A stretch of DNA of 64,000 nucleotides, from contig CAJNDS010002424.1 in the NCBI GenBank assembly GCA_905221605.1, positions 893,709 through 957,708 of the forward strand, in the 5' to 3' direction. Source of the DNA: Symbiodinium natans. Its lineage: Eukaryota > Sar > Dinophyceae > Suessiales > Symbiodiniaceae. The notes under the pieces were generated by a model. The model ran no database searches. It saw nothing but the letters and a program-made list of their open reading frames with translations, and was not told the origin of the DNA. This document shows positions 32,392 through 45,100 of the stretch, piece by piece (position 1 is the stretch's first letter; every line of letters begins with the position of its first letter). Position numbers and translations under genes: made by a program.

Positions 32392-32995
32392 GCTGCATTG
32401 AGCCCAAAACCCCAAGCCCTGAAACAGGTTCGGAGAGTGAGCTGCCAAGAACCAGCGTGCATGCATGATACGCGGATGTGGCCGCAGCATCCTTCCATCT
32501 TTCTCTCGGCCCAAGCAGCTCAGTGTTAAGCAAAATCTTCCTGGTTGCTTGCTGAATCCACACTGATCGGCATGATGCGGCGTCCCACGCAACGGAACGT
32601 GGCATTGGCTGCTTTGCTTTAACATCATGACTCTCTATGGCCAGGATGTTCGCAGGCGAAGGTCTGTCTGTCCGCTGCTTACCAAGGCCTTCATTTTCAT
32701 GCTGGCGATGCGCGACGTGTCCGCAGCGCGGGAAGGGTTCAATGTTGCTGAGATGGTCTCCATGACCGCCAATACCTTGAAGGCGAGCGACAAGTTTCAG
32801 GACTGAGCGTTCTTGCAGCAACCCGACAGGCAAACATATTAGACCCTAAGCCCTAAACCCTAAAACCTTAAACCCTAAACCCTAAACCCAAACCCCTAAA
32901 CCCTAAACCAATAAGTATCTGTTATGTATCTCAGCGAATGTGTCCAGGAGCATCTCAATGATGTGTCCGAGAGTGGCTCGTTCTCCTTGCAGACC

Positions 32996-35900
32996 ATGTG
33001 GGCGAAAGGGAAGGACAACCCGATGATGAATCTTGGAGAAGGGTCTAGGTATAGGGTCTAGGGTTTAGGGTTTAGGGTTTAGGGGCAGTGTTTTGGAGTG
33101 GTAGAATGTCGTAGAACTTGAGTTCAAGCTGCGAAGTCTTTCAAAGACCCGCTGAACCAAGGGGCCACCTAACATGGACAAATGCCACAATAACCTTTAC
33201 GACTGTGAGTGGTGGTCCCGGAGAGCCACTGGGATCTTGGGATGCTTTTTCCAACTTTCCATGTTCCCACTATTTCATTTTTGGAAAGTGTTTGTTTTTG
33301 TTTTTTGATTTCCACTTGTTGGGCTTAGGAGTATGTTCAGTGGGCTTTAATCGGCTAACCCAGGCCAGCTAAGTATGTGGAAGTCACCGGCATGGACAAG
33401 AAGTACCGGCTGCTACCAGATTCCGTTGTGATGAACAAGGCATGCTCGCCCGTTTAAAAGGGACTTTAGGGCACAGACGGTTTACAGGCTGTATAGGGCT
33501 TACTGGGGTTTATAGTGTGTCTTTCTTTCTTAACAGGGCTTATTGGGTTTGTTTATGGGGTTTAATAGGGTTTATAGGGTTTAGGCCGCACCTGGCCCTT
33601 CAGTGAGAAGCTAGGGACGAGGTAGCCTCTGTACCTCAAAAGCCCCTATGGGTTCCCAACCTAAATTTGGGAGTTTCCGAGAATTTTGGGGCACCCTGTT
33701 TGGGGGTTCCCTTTAAGGGGATTCCGCTCTATTTGGTTTTTTTGTTTTTTAACAAGGGGTACCCGGGTACCCTTATTTTGGGACATGCCCAAATGCCAAT
33801 CCGACCTGGAGGAGCTCAAGACCATGGCTGTTGTGGGCATTGTGGGCTGGCAAGCGTTCTCCGATGGCAACTGGGGTCCCAGCAAGTATGACAAGTCTGA
33901 CATGCTCTGGATAAGAACGGAGAAGAATCCCATCATTGGCGTCACCACGAGCAGCACGATACCGTGGCGCTACGCCGGAACGCCTGTTCATCGCAGAGGC
34001 TCTGGACAGCCCTACTACCTGTACCTTAGTGATTACTGGGAATAGCTTTTTCATGTTTGGGTACATAGTTCCTAAGAGACTGCTTAATCTATACTTTTTG
34101 CTAGGGTTCCGAGTTCAGTACAGGTACAAGGGCGTTCAGCACACCATTGACATCGATCAGGTTTCGGTGACAGAACAGACGGATCCGGTCCTTCATCTGG
34201 AGATTCCGGGAGAGACGGACAAGACCTTGAATGTGCCCGACCGGGACGTGATGTCCTTGGTGGACGCGATGTTGGGGCAGACTTCTTGCCTGAACGCTCC
34301 CAGCCTGTGTGCCTACCGCTGTTTCTACGACCCTGACGAAGACATGTGTGGCCCTGCGCCATTTTGCAAGGCGGTTGCCGAAAATGAGGCGCCCGGTGTT
34401 CTGGCACCTTTCGGTGCCCAGCAAAAGTGCAAAGCAGTCGGTGGCAGCAGCCATGAGGCGGCCGATGAAGCCATATTGAGCGAAAGCATAACTACATTGA
34501 AGACCATGGCGCTTGATGTCGCTTTGCAGCATTCTGAGCGCTCGCTGAGTGTCCTTGAGCCGCATGTTTCGTGTCTCTCATACAGCTTCTTTTGACTTGC
34601 GGTGTGAGGTCGCCAAGAAGTTGGAAGACATGCCAGCAATCTCCAAGTCCAGCGCTGGCCGGTCGACGATGAAGAAGACCGCAGCATTGTGGAGAGAAGC
34701 CGGAGATGTCCTCAATGTCTTTGAAACCCTTCCCGCCAGGCCAAAACTCAAAGGATTGACAGCTTCTGAACCCCCCAAAGCACTGAAGAGACGAAGAGAC
34801 ACACAGGGGGTTGTTGCTTTTAGTTCCCTAAGCCCTAAACCCTAAACCCTAAACCCTAAACCCTAAACCCTAAACCCTTCTTAAATTCCACCTGCCAGGC
34901 TCAGTCCTGAAGTGGGGAATTTCGTGAAGGGGCATCGCCGAGCGAGTGAGATGGACATGAGGCACTGGCGCCATCGCAAGGCCCGCTGCTGTTCAGGGAG
35001 CCAAGTTGCATGTCCAGGGCGAAGTTACGTCGCCTTTTTGTCTGTGCTTCGTGGCTTCGTGACTGAGTGCTGAAGGCGGGTTTGCAGCCATAAGCTTGAT
35101 GCGTGTGGATTGTGATTGCGCTGAACTGTGAACATTGGCATGACGGGTAAGATGACACGACATGCGCATATGCTCCAGTGGACAGCATGCCCACCCACCA
35201 GGGGGTATATTCGGGTACTTCTTCACTTTGGCACTCACGAGCTTCAGACGTAGTAAGCGCCTGTAAGCGCTGCACTGGCCGAGGGGCTTCACTGCCGAGG
35301 GGCTTCAGGTGTTTTGAGTCACGCCCGTGCATGAGAACTTTAACAGCATGAAGTGCAACATTATAATCGTAGTTGCGGCACTACCAGGCACAATGCTCAC
35401 ACATAGTCGTGTGGCACTGATCTCAAGAATAGCAGAATGCGACAGCCTTCGCAGGACCGCTTGACGGCCCCGCAGTACAATGACGCGGCTGGAAAGTCCA
35501 TTGAAGAGTTGCGCTCTTCGACGACCTACTCGGTGCCAGCAAAGCTGCCGCCTGGATAAAACATGATCCTGGCTGGTAAGGCCAGATACCGTTTCCGACT
35601 AGAATCTTGATCTCTTATGTTTTGGCTGCAGTTTTGGTAATGAGATTACAAGGGGTGCATGCATGAGTTCGACGACAATCTAGCTTCTCACCGGCGAATG
35701 GGGCCAAAAGCTGTTGCAACCCGTTCCAACTCCTGGGAGGATCTGTGCCTGACAGGAACCTTAACGGGGATTTGCGTGGAACCTACTTTCCAGACCCCTG
35801 GGAGGATCCAAAAATTAGAACCCCCAAATAGTACCCTCTACTAGTATTGGGTCATTTTTAGGAACCCTTAAGGGGATCTATTTTTTTGGATCCTCCCAGG

Positions 35901-38900
35901 GGTCTGGGTTTCTAGTCCTCCCGGCTGCCTGCCCCGAGGCACGCCGAACTCGTGCAGTTCATGCTCAAGCGCCCCGCGATCCTTATTCAGACAGCCGCTA
36001 GGATCTCAATTTAGAACGGTCGTCTACAGACACATGGTGGCTTCCAAAGCGTCTGGTAGGGATTAGGACTAGGATTTACAGGTACAGCATATCGCTTGGA
36101 GTTGCAGAGTTTTGAGCTTGGCAATTCCTTCCTGGTTCTTCTGAGCGCGAGGCCAAGATGGAGTCTCACAAGACCTGCCTCCTCAAGGATGAAACCGAGG
36201 CGGACAAGCGCCAGTTGGCCCTTTTCGTGAACTACTACTTGAAGGTCCCCGGATACAACGGCGGGGATCTCACCGGCCAAGATCTGGATCTACCAGAGAG
36301 CTGCCAAGAGTACCTCCGAAGTCTCGGCGGCACGTCGCTGGAGGAGATGATCAGCATCTCAGCACACAGTAATCTTGTATTCCAAGCCTTTTCTCCAAGT
36401 GAAGTGCCTGCATCCATGGATGAGCGGGCACAGGTTTGGTTACAACAACTATGGCCCGAACCCTAAACCCCTAAACCCCTAAACCCCTAAACCCCTAAAC
36501 CCCTAAACCCCTAAACCCCTAAACCCCTAAACCCCTAAACCCCTAAACCCCTAAACCCTAAACCTAAACCCTGAGGCACCGCAGATGAGGCGCGGGAGAC
36601 TTTGGAGCAGACGACCGCCGACACCGGTGGGAATCGTTCCAAACTACTGCGCCTGCAGGGACTTTTCTTAGGGTTTGGGGTGTAAGGTTCATTGTTTAGG
36701 GTGTCCCAACCAAGAGGCCCTGAACTTCTGAACGTTGTGTACGAAATCATCACCGAAGTTATCATGAGGTGTAAAGAAAGTGTGTTAGATACGGGAGCCG
36801 CTGACACAGGGGATTGCATGCACCTTAAGTCGCTAACCCCAAACCCAAAACCCTGTTGGCCCTCGGTTGTGGACCACCCCCTAAACCCTAAACCCTAAAC
36901 CCTAAACCCTAAACCCTAAACCTCCATCCCCCAGGTGAGTCGACCTCGGCCCTGGAATCTCTGGAGTTGACGTCTGAACATGCTGAACGAGCCTCCGGCA
37001 AGAATGTTGAGGTTTCTGAATAAAGGGTTTTGGGTTTAGGGTTTAGGGTTTAGGGTTTAGGGTTTTGGGTTAAGGGTTTTAAGGTTTTGGGTCCAGGCTT
37101 AAGATTGGGTACAGTGCAGCGAGGCTGGACGGGGGGGGGGGCCTGTGGTAACTTCAATCCTTTCGGACATGTCTTTTTGTCACGACAACGGGGGGTACTC
37201 TTTGGAAGGGTTCCTATAAAGAGGGCTATTGTAGTCCAGTCACCCTAGACCCTCAACCAAGACAACCAGGCATGATCCACCCGCCCTCCCGCTATATCGA
37301 GAAGTAGGGATATCCACTTTGACAGGTTATTTATGCACCTTAAGCCTCCTAAACCCTGTTGGCCGCCAGAAGCCCCTGGTTCTAGAAGGGTCGAAATATT
37401 TGCGAATACCATTCCCTTCTGGTTCCCTTATAGCTATACTTCAGTCACCCCCCAACCCTATTCTAATGATTACGGCCCCAAGATGAGACCCTAAACCCTA
37501 AACCTTAAACCTTAAACCTTAAACCCTAAACCCTAAACCCTAAACCCTATTCTAATGATTCAGGCCCCTAGATGACGTCCCCCCAGGTGAGTCGAGCTCG
37601 GCCTTGGAATCTCTGGAGCTGAGGTCTGAACGAGCCTTAGGCAAGACGATGGAGGTTTCCGAAACAGGGGGTTTAGGGTTTAGGGTTTAGGGTTTAGGGT
37701 TCAGGGGTAAGAAGGGGGTAAAAAGTGGTAAAAAAGGGGTAAGAAGGGGTAAAAAGGGGTAAAAAAAGGGGGGGTGTAGTGGAGCTAGGGCGGAGCCAGG
37801 CTGGACTGTCCGTCTATGCCATAACTTCAAAACTTTGGGATCTGTTTAGGGGTACTTGGGGGGTAAGGGTTTAGGGTTTAGTTAGGGTTAGGGGTTTAGG
37901 GTTTAGTTTAGGGTTTAGGGTTTAGGGCTCAGGGCTCAGGGTTCAAGGTTCAGGGTTTAGGGTTTAGGGTTTAGGGTTTAGGGGAATGAGGGTTATCGTA
38001 TTTCGGCGTACCCCTATTTTGCGAAATGCCCTGACATGCATTTGGCACAAAAACAACCTACGCACGCACTAAGGATCGTACTTGCGTTTCTCGTGCAGTG
38101 GCTCGGGTTTAGGGTTTCGGGTATCGGCGAGCGAGTGTAAGAAGTAGTGGCCAAGTAGTGCGTTCAGGCGAGGGAAGCTGCAAGTTGCAAGGTTTGATAG
38201 AACCTGGGCTTCCCTCCCCTCCCCCCAACAGCACTTGGAGGTTCATGGTACTTCTTCACCAATTCTAACTGTACTTATAACGCACTTATAACTTATAACC
38301 CCTGAAGTGCCCTAATATGGTTATAAGTACACTTATATGTACAGTTATAATTGGCTGATAAGTACCAAGCAGAGGACTGCGCGAGGCGGCAGATCACGGC
38401 TCAGAAGCCGCGAGCCTGCTACAAGGCAGCTCGTGGATGGATGCCTCGGAGACGGCGAGAAGAGAAGCCGACGTCTCATTTGCATGTCGAGCCCATGGTT
38501 GAGGGTTTAGGGTTTAGGGTTTAGGGTTTAGGGTAAACCGCATTAGGACCCCAATGCTCCTTTACGAGTATTGATGAAAGGGCAGGTGTGGTAGTTCAAG
38601 CCCTTCCATAGAGCCTAAGGCCTACGTGGGCCTCAAACAGCTCCAAAACCCACACCACAATCTTGTCGCGTACAAGGTCCTCTTCATTATATTATATTCC
38701 CTTAAACCCTAAACTTGTAAACCCTAAACCCGAAACCCGAAACCCTAAACCCTGAACCCTGAACCCTGAACCCTGAACCCTAAACCCTAAACCCTAAACC
38801 CTAAACCCGATCACGTAAAAGGTCGCCTTCATTATCCTCTGCATCATCGTTTGTATCATCTGCATTCTGGTTGGAGGGGCCCTGTTTTACGGAGCCCCTT

Positions 38901-41000
38901 GGCTGATCATTGGAAACTACGTCTTGGACTCTGAGGCTAAGACCCTAACAACCCTAACAACCCTAACAACCCTAACAACCCTAACAACCCTAACAACCCT
39001 AACAACCCTAACAACCCTAACAACCCTAACAACCCTAACAACCCTAACAACCCTAACAACCCTAACAACCCTAACAACCCTAACAACCCTAAACCCTAAA
39101 CCCTAAACCCTAAGAAGAGTTGGAGGCTATGGGCGCCTTGGACAGCTGTGTTGATCCACCTCCGGGCCCGAACTGCGGATGCATGGTCCCCTCTCTGCAT
39201 TGAGAACGTTGGGTTTAGGGTTTAGGGTTTAGGGTTTAGGGTTTATAGGGTTTAGGGGTTAGGGTTTAGGGGTTAGGGTTTAGGGGTTATAGGGTTTATA
39301 GGGTTTATAGGGTTTATAGGGTTTATAGGGTTTATAGGGTTTATAGGGTTTATAGGGTTTATAGGGTTTATAGGGTTTACAGGGTTTACAGGGTTTATAG
39401 GGTTTATAGGTTTTAGGGTTTAGGTTTAGGTCTCTGTGGTTTCTGACGCCAGCAAATTCCGAAGACTTCCTTTTCTTCGACCCTTAAAGCTCTAAGCCTC
39501 TCAACCCTAAGCCCTCAACCCTAAACCCTAAACCCTCGATCCGAGGCTTTCTTCGTGTGCGGGATGTTGAGTGGCCTGGTCATCTTTGGCAGCTCGGGTC
39601 TGAACTTTAACGACCCTGAGCCCTCAAGAAGGTTTAGGGTTTAGGGTTTAGGTTTTATAGGGTTTAGGGTTGAGGGTTTAGGGTTTAGGGTTTAGGGTGG
39701 TGATAGTGAAGGGCGAGTAAAACTTTCGAGGGTTTGAGGTTCAGGGCTTGAGTATAGTTTAGTGCATGACAATCATACGAGTAGTACTATATAGTATTCA
39801 TCGTGTGCCATCAAGGTATTGCAGTATCATACGGCTGTCGATCAAACATGGCATGAGTAGTTCGAGATAATCGTAGTAAGAATATGGCTGTCAGTCAAAG
39901 GTGAAGGCACCCTAAACCCTACCATGAGCCTAGCCCGAAGAACCACACATCCTGGGTCCAGAAACCCCTAAACCCTAAACCCTTAAACCGAGGCGCCTTC
40001 TGTATGGCAACTCCAGTTGGCTGGACGGTGCTCGCGGTGGTGGTCGTGGGTACTTTCGTTTCCAGGTCTGGGTCATTGCTGGAGGAACCCAATCTGAAGG
40101 CACCGAAGCTCGCAGCAATTTTAACTAGGGTTTAGGGTTTAGGGTTTAGGGTTTAGGGTTTAATGTTTAGTGTGTGGGTTTAGAGGCCACGAAAGCTGAA
40201 AGCGTGCTGGACCCGCAGACCCTAAGCACCCTAAGCCCTAGACCCCAAACCTGCAGCTACTAGTTGCTTAAGAACCCTCAAAAAATAGAAAATAACAATC
40301 CGTATATTGCCCTTATAATGAGTATCTTTTAATTTGTTGGGCCTTCTTTTGTGAACGTCGGTTCCGGAGTAGAGTTATAAGGTCTTGGGGGTCTAGAGGC
40401 TGAGGGGTTGAGAGGTTTTTTCGGGATTTCAGTTCCCAACCTTCTGACCCCTAAACCCTAAACCATAAACCCTAAACGTGAAGAGAAGAAGCCCCGGCAG
40501 ACGCCTCACTAGCATTTAAAAACGCCTCTGCAGCCCTTGAGCTCGCAGACCTATGAGGTTAACTAACAACACAATAGAATAATCTAAACAAGCATATGCG
40601 AATACCATAGTATACCAATATTCTGCTCTATATCAAGCAAAATATACTAGCATTGTAGTAAAACTGATCTACTTGGAGGTTTAACTGTACGTGTAAGCCC
40701 CCTAAGTCATCAAAGCAGGTTCTAAGGTAGACTTACAATTGGGGCTACAAGTAGTCTTGTATGTAGATATACATATACATAAACATATACATATACATAT
40801 ATACATATACAATATAGTAGAATATAATATAATATAACATAATATAGCATAAGCAGGGCTTTGTACGTCCCCAATGAGTAGTGGCAGATGCCCAGGAAGC
40901 TCCAGCACACATTTCACCACGCAGCCGCGCAACTCCACCTCGCGAGCTGAACGCCTTGGATCCGACCGAAGTGATCGCCCGGAAAAAGAGTGGGGGTTTA
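32996..41000 (+). CDS. Unrecognised multi-exon membrane protein, nested in the M16 intron
   Basis: I do not recognise this protein. Exon chain with consistent phase: 32996-33042 (ACC-ATG start after TTGCAG; MWAKGKDNPMMNLGEG), 33364-33439 (KYVEVTGMDKKYRLLPDS; GC donor), 33812-34028 (TMAVVGIVGWQAFSDGNW, WIRTEKNPIIGVTTSSTIP), 34105-34370 (RVQYRYKGVQHTIDID, then a Cys-rich LCAYRCFYDPDEDMCGP; GC donor), 34609-about 34739, 35436-about 35532. Further in-order exons: about 36115-36432, about 36586-36657, 36930-37023 with its duplicate 37583-37668, about 38380-38500, about 38832-38937 (hydrophobic FIILCIIVCIICILVGGALF), about 39115-39195, 39552-39602 (FFVCGMLSGLVIFG), 39992-40110 (WTVLAVVVVGTFV) and about 40885-40997 (Ser/Arg-rich). 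The three hydrophobic stretches suggest a membrane protein with a large Cys-containing N-terminal domain. The stop codon is not located. The AG just before ATG could be a spliced-leader acceptor. Confidence 0.6.
35792..35905. mobile_element. Introner-like element, family H, copy 1
   Basis: AGACCCCTGGGAGGATCCAA at the left pairs exactly with TTGGATCCTCCCAGGGGTCT at the right. Inside are CCCCCAAATAGTACCCTCTA and GGAACCCTTAAGGGGATC. It is in an intron of the nested gene; the second copy is at 54567. Confidence 0.88.
36463..36560 (+). repeat. CCCCTAAA variant array
   Basis: Eleven to twelve near-perfect 8-base units directly upstream of an exon near 36586. Confidence 0.95.
36930..37023 (+). repeat. 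Tandemly duplicated exon, copy 1
   Basis: Starts CCCCCAGGTGAGTCGACC and reads ESTSALESLELTSEHAERAS, then GKNVEVSE, ending in TAA or splicing just before it. Copy 2 at 37583 is about 85% alike. Which copy is used is not visible. Confidence 0.7.
37373..37480 (-). mobile_element. Introner-like element, family E, copy 3 (reversed)
   Basis: GGGTCGAAATATTTGCGAAT, ACCATTCCCTTCTGGTTCCC, CTATTCTAATGATTACGGCC is the reverse complement order of copies 1-2. A fragment of the same end, CCCTATTCTAATGATTCAGG, recurs at 37545. Confidence 0.7.
37583..37668 (+). repeat. Tandemly duplicated exon, copy 2
   Basis: Starts CCCCCAGGTGAGTCGAGC and reads ESSSALESLELRSERALGKT, then MEVSETG, so it stays open where copy 1 meets TAA. 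It lacks the codons for HAE present in copy 1. Confidence 0.7.
38234..38369. mobile_element. Introner-like element, family F, copy 1
   Basis: CTTGGAGGTTCATGGTACTT pairs with ATAAGTACCAAG. ACTGTACTTATAA pairs with TTATAAGTACACTTAT. The second copy at 55845 is in the transporter gene. Confidence 0.8.
38942..39093 (+). repeat. ACCCTAACAA 10-bp array
   Basis: About fifteen perfect 10-base units, then canonical CCCTAAA. It lies between two exons of the nested gene and yields an artefactual Leu-Thr-Thr ORF. Confidence 0.98.
39286..39412 (+). repeat. GGGTTTATA 9-bp array
   Basis: About thirteen TTTATAGGG units with two TTTACAGGG variants, following canonical TTTAGGG units at 39211-39250. Confidence 0.97.
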
Positions 41001-42141
41001 GGGTTTTGGGGTTTGGGGGTTTGGGGTTTTGGGGTTTGGGGGTTTTGGGGTTTGGGGTTTTATGTTTAGGGTTTGGGGTTGAGGATCCTTGGGGACCCCC
41101 CGAGATGACCCAACCCGAGACCTGGCACCCAGTCTCGAGCTGCAGGCCCAAAAAGCCACTTAGTGCTAAAAACCATTTGGGGGGTTTTGGGGGGGCTTTT
41201 TGCTGCGGGGGGAGGGGGGGGGGAGGGCTTTAATATTAGGGGGAAGGGATTATCTGTGGCATACGACGGACTTCACAGAGAATGCCACAAGCGGCTACAA
41301 GCTTGTTCTAGCTTCCGGAGGCCCCATGGGCTAGCTGACATATCAGTTTAGGCCATTCACGGCTTCTCTCATAACTGTATTCCTGGTGGTTTAGAGGGCT
41401 CATACTCAAGCCTTCACTGCCCATGTCTTTGGAGTTACATACCCAGTTTAGAGCCTCAAATCCGAAAGCCCCAAGCCGCCTTAAATCCTAAAACCCCCAA
41501 GCCTAGGGGCTCCAGCTAAATTGAGAGGCAACGCATGGGCTCCACAGTAGTTGAAGTCTACGCTGGGAGCCAATGCTTTGTTTTGTTTCCCTCCGGAGCT
41601 AGGTCTGTTCTACTTGGTTGCTCATCTTGCACAGGCACGTGGATTCTCACCGTAGCCAGAAGTGTTTTAAAGTTGTTGTAACATTGTTGTAAATTGTTTG
41701 CACACTTCGAAATTGTTGTAGAACATTGTTGTCTACTCGTTGTACAGCTGCTGTCAAGTGCCTGCTTCTTTTCTGGGTGCATGGAACCATGCGACACCCC
41801 AGGCCTTCCATAGCCCTGAGAAGCAGAAGCCCCTAAGCCCGAAATCCTAAATAAGGCAAAGAAGAAAGGAGCCATGAAGAGTTCGAACCTCGCAGGGTTC
41901 GTCGAGCCCCCGATTTTTCCATCTATGTTGTCAAGTATGCATATAGTTACATGCGTATATATGTATATACATACATCTACGGGCCTATATTTATGTATAC
42001 ACACCTATATACATACATATATATATATATGTATGTATGCACACCTATATATATATATATGCATATATATATATACATATATATATATGTATATGTTTAT
42101 GTAAGATCCCTAAACTCTACCTTTTTGTGGCCTCCGAGCAG

Positions 42142-45100
42142 GCGCTGATCCACGGCAACTTGCGGCCGCAGGCTGCAAAGGACGTGCTCGCCGCGCTGGA
42201 CCTCCTGCCCTTCCGAGGCTCCTGGGTGTTTGGGGATTAGGGTCTAGGGTTTAGGGTTTAGGGTTTAGGGTTTAGGGGGTTTAGGGTGCTTAGGGTGCGT
42301 CGGCTCGTGTTGAGGGGGGTTTCGGGCGCTTAGGGTGCCTAGGCTGGTGTTTAGGGTGCTCTAAGGTGGTGTTTAGGGTGTTTAGGCTGGTGTTTAGGGT
42401 GTCTAGGGTCGTGTTGTGGTTAGGGTGTTCAGGGCCTGGGGTTTAGATTTCTTAGGATTGGGGGTGGTTTCATGTGGGCTGCTCGGTGTAGAGGACAACG
42501 TTCGGCAAGGAGGCCAGGCGTGGCCTCAGAGAGGTACAATCCCCCCTGGGTCTTAGTAGGGAATGAGGGAAGTAGGGCCCTGTATATACCGTTTAAGGGA
42601 TGATGTAGGGGTCGGAATAGTTGCTAATAGTATTCCCTTATGGCACCTTTATAATTCTACTACATGAGCCCCCAAAACCTAATCCTAATTCTTCAGTCCA
42701 AATCCTTGCCGAACCTCAGTCGCTTAGACTTGTCCTAGCATTTCCAGAAGCCTTTTTTTTCGTTTCTGTGATGGCTCTTGGCTTTGCAGTCGAGAGGTTG
42801 CCTGATCATGCCGGGTTTAGGGTTTGGGGGCTCTTTGCTTTGGGGCTTCTTCCACCCTAAACCCTAAACCCCAAACCCTAAACCCTAAACCCTAAACCCT
42901 AAACCCTAATCCCTAAACCCTAAACCCTAAACCCTAATCGCTTCTTTGCAAGGCGCATCGGCGCCAACGTCCTCGAAGTCCGAGTTGCTCCGCTCTCGCT
43001 GTGTATGCCTGGATCCAGGGCAGGCGGGGTGGCCAGCGGGAAGGGTTTAGGGTTTAGGGTTTAGGGTTTAGGGTTTAGGGTTTAGGGTTTAGGATGAGCA
43101 GTCAACACCATCATTCGGGAGAAGTTTGTCTAGGCCGCGTGAAGGGAATTCAGTGGGAGTCTTGACTGCGACTAAGCTTAGCCGAACTGGTATGGAGGAA
43201 GGTATGGGAATTTCAGGCGTGATGCAGTTTACAGCAAAAAGGAACTCAGCAACAGGGCTCTTCGGGATGAGGGTTTAGGTTTTAGGGTTTAGGGTTTAGG
43301 GTTTAGGGTTTAGGGTTTAGGAATCTCGGTTGCTTTCAAGTCCCGAAGCTTTGGCAATCAGGGCTTTTGTTCCTTGAGGTCCGGCCTGGGCCAGGTTGAG
43401 GGGGTTCGGGCTGTTGGGTCCCTAAAAGAGGTTTTTTTGGGGGAACCCTAAACCCCAAACCCTAAACCCTAAAATGCAAGGTTTCTGAGCGTTTTCTTAG
43501 GAAGTTTGCGCTTAGGATGCACACCCTGCCAGGAATGTCTGCAAGTTCAGCCGGAGCCCGATGCGGACAACATCAACCACGGGCAGCTTGGCTCGTTCTT
43601 CGTAGGGTGAGTTCGGTATTTCATACCCTATATTCCCTTAAAAGGGTTACAAAGGGGGACATAAAGGTACGTAGCTCGCTAAGTTAGACCTTGTCTTCCT
43701 AGTGGCTACTGCGTACCTTTGCAAAAGCTCAACAGCCTAAAGCAGTCCCTAAGCCCTATATCCTAAACCCCATACCCTAAACCCTATATCCTAAACCCTA
43801 AACCCTTTCTCCTAAACCCTAAACCCTAAACTCTATGCCCTAAACCCTAGATATCCGAAACGCACCAAAACGCCAAACTATCGAACCCCACCTGTCCTAA
43901 GCCTAAGCCCCAAAGCCGAAACCCGGTTTAGGGTGTTAGGGTTAAAGGGTTTAATTAAGGGTTCAAGGGTTTTCTGGTGTCAGGTTTTAAGGTTTCATAA
44001 GGTTTTAAGGGTTTAGGGGTTTAACTGTTAAGGCTTTAAAGGGGTTTGGTTAAGTCAGGGTTCAATGGTTCACGGCTTTTAGGGTTCAAGGGTTTGAGGG
44101 TTTTTGGGTTTTTGGGTTTTTGGGTTTTTGGGTTTTTGGGCTTAATGGGCTCAATGGGGTCAATGGGGTCATCGACCTCTGAAGGCTGGTCTCCGTGTTC
44201 TGGACGGGCAACGAGCCCATCGATGGCTTGCGCACGCAGTTGTTGGAGCGGATCCTCAAGGATCTGGAGAGGGTTTGGGTTTAAGAATTCACGGTGCGGG
44301 GCTTGTTTTGGAGTGTAATTTTAACGCTACGCGACCCGCCTCGGCCCGGCCCAGCGCATCCGCGTGAGCATGGTGATTCCGCTGCGCCCAAGTCGCTGGA
44401 CCCCAAGCAATAAGGGTTGGGTTGAGGGTTGAGGGTTGAGGGTTCCGGGTTTATGGTTTATGGTTTATGGTTTGGGGTTTGGGGTTGAGGGTTAGTTTAG
44501 GGCTCAAGGTTCACGCTTTGGGGTTGAGGGTTTTTTTGGGTTTAGGGTTCGGCTTGGAGTGATCGTTGAGCCAGGCCCCTTAAGGTTTAAGGCGACTCTT
44601 CGGCAGGTGGGGGGGGAGGGGTGGGGAGGGGTGGGGGTAGGGGGGGGGAGGGGGGGGGGTGGGCGGGCAGGGTTTTTAGGGGGCGGGGGGGGGGGTTTGG
44701 GGGTGGGTTGGGGGGGGGGGGGGTGGGGGGGGCCTGCTGGGAGGGGCTTCAACTGCCTCTGGTCCTGGCGAACCGTCCGCTTGCGGACCCCGGTTTCCCG
44801 GGGGGGTACCCATTTGAGGCCAAAAAAAGTCCGAAAAAGGGCTTTGGGTGTGGGGGGAGGATTTGGAGGGGGGTGCCTGTTCTGAGGCGGATTTGCGGCC
44901 GTGCTCACACCAGTTGAGCCTCCGGCCCTCAAGCCAGCGCGTCGGAGCAGGAAAACTCGCCTTTCACAAACACCTTATGTGAGCAAGCGCCAAAACCCCC
45001 AGCCATTCAATTAAGCAAGGGGTGGACACGAATGCCCAAAACCCTGTAAAACGATGGGAACACTTGAAAAGCGACACCCCTAGGTTATGAACCATTGGGT

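Larger units (their letters stand above)
32262..42141 (+). other. 9.88-kb intron of the M16 gene that contains another gene
   Basis: The left exon ends GGGCAG and the right exon starts GCGCTGATCCACGGC, giving an in-frame FFGQALIHGN that matches the insulysin ALLHGN segment. The donor is GC and the acceptor AG. The next junction (42217 to 42953) is also in frame. All exons between belong to a different protein. Confidence 0.7.

Noticed and set aside
38924-39106. Leu-Thr-Thr repeat protein
   Set aside because: It is the ACCCTAACAA array read through; the real exon ends near 38937.
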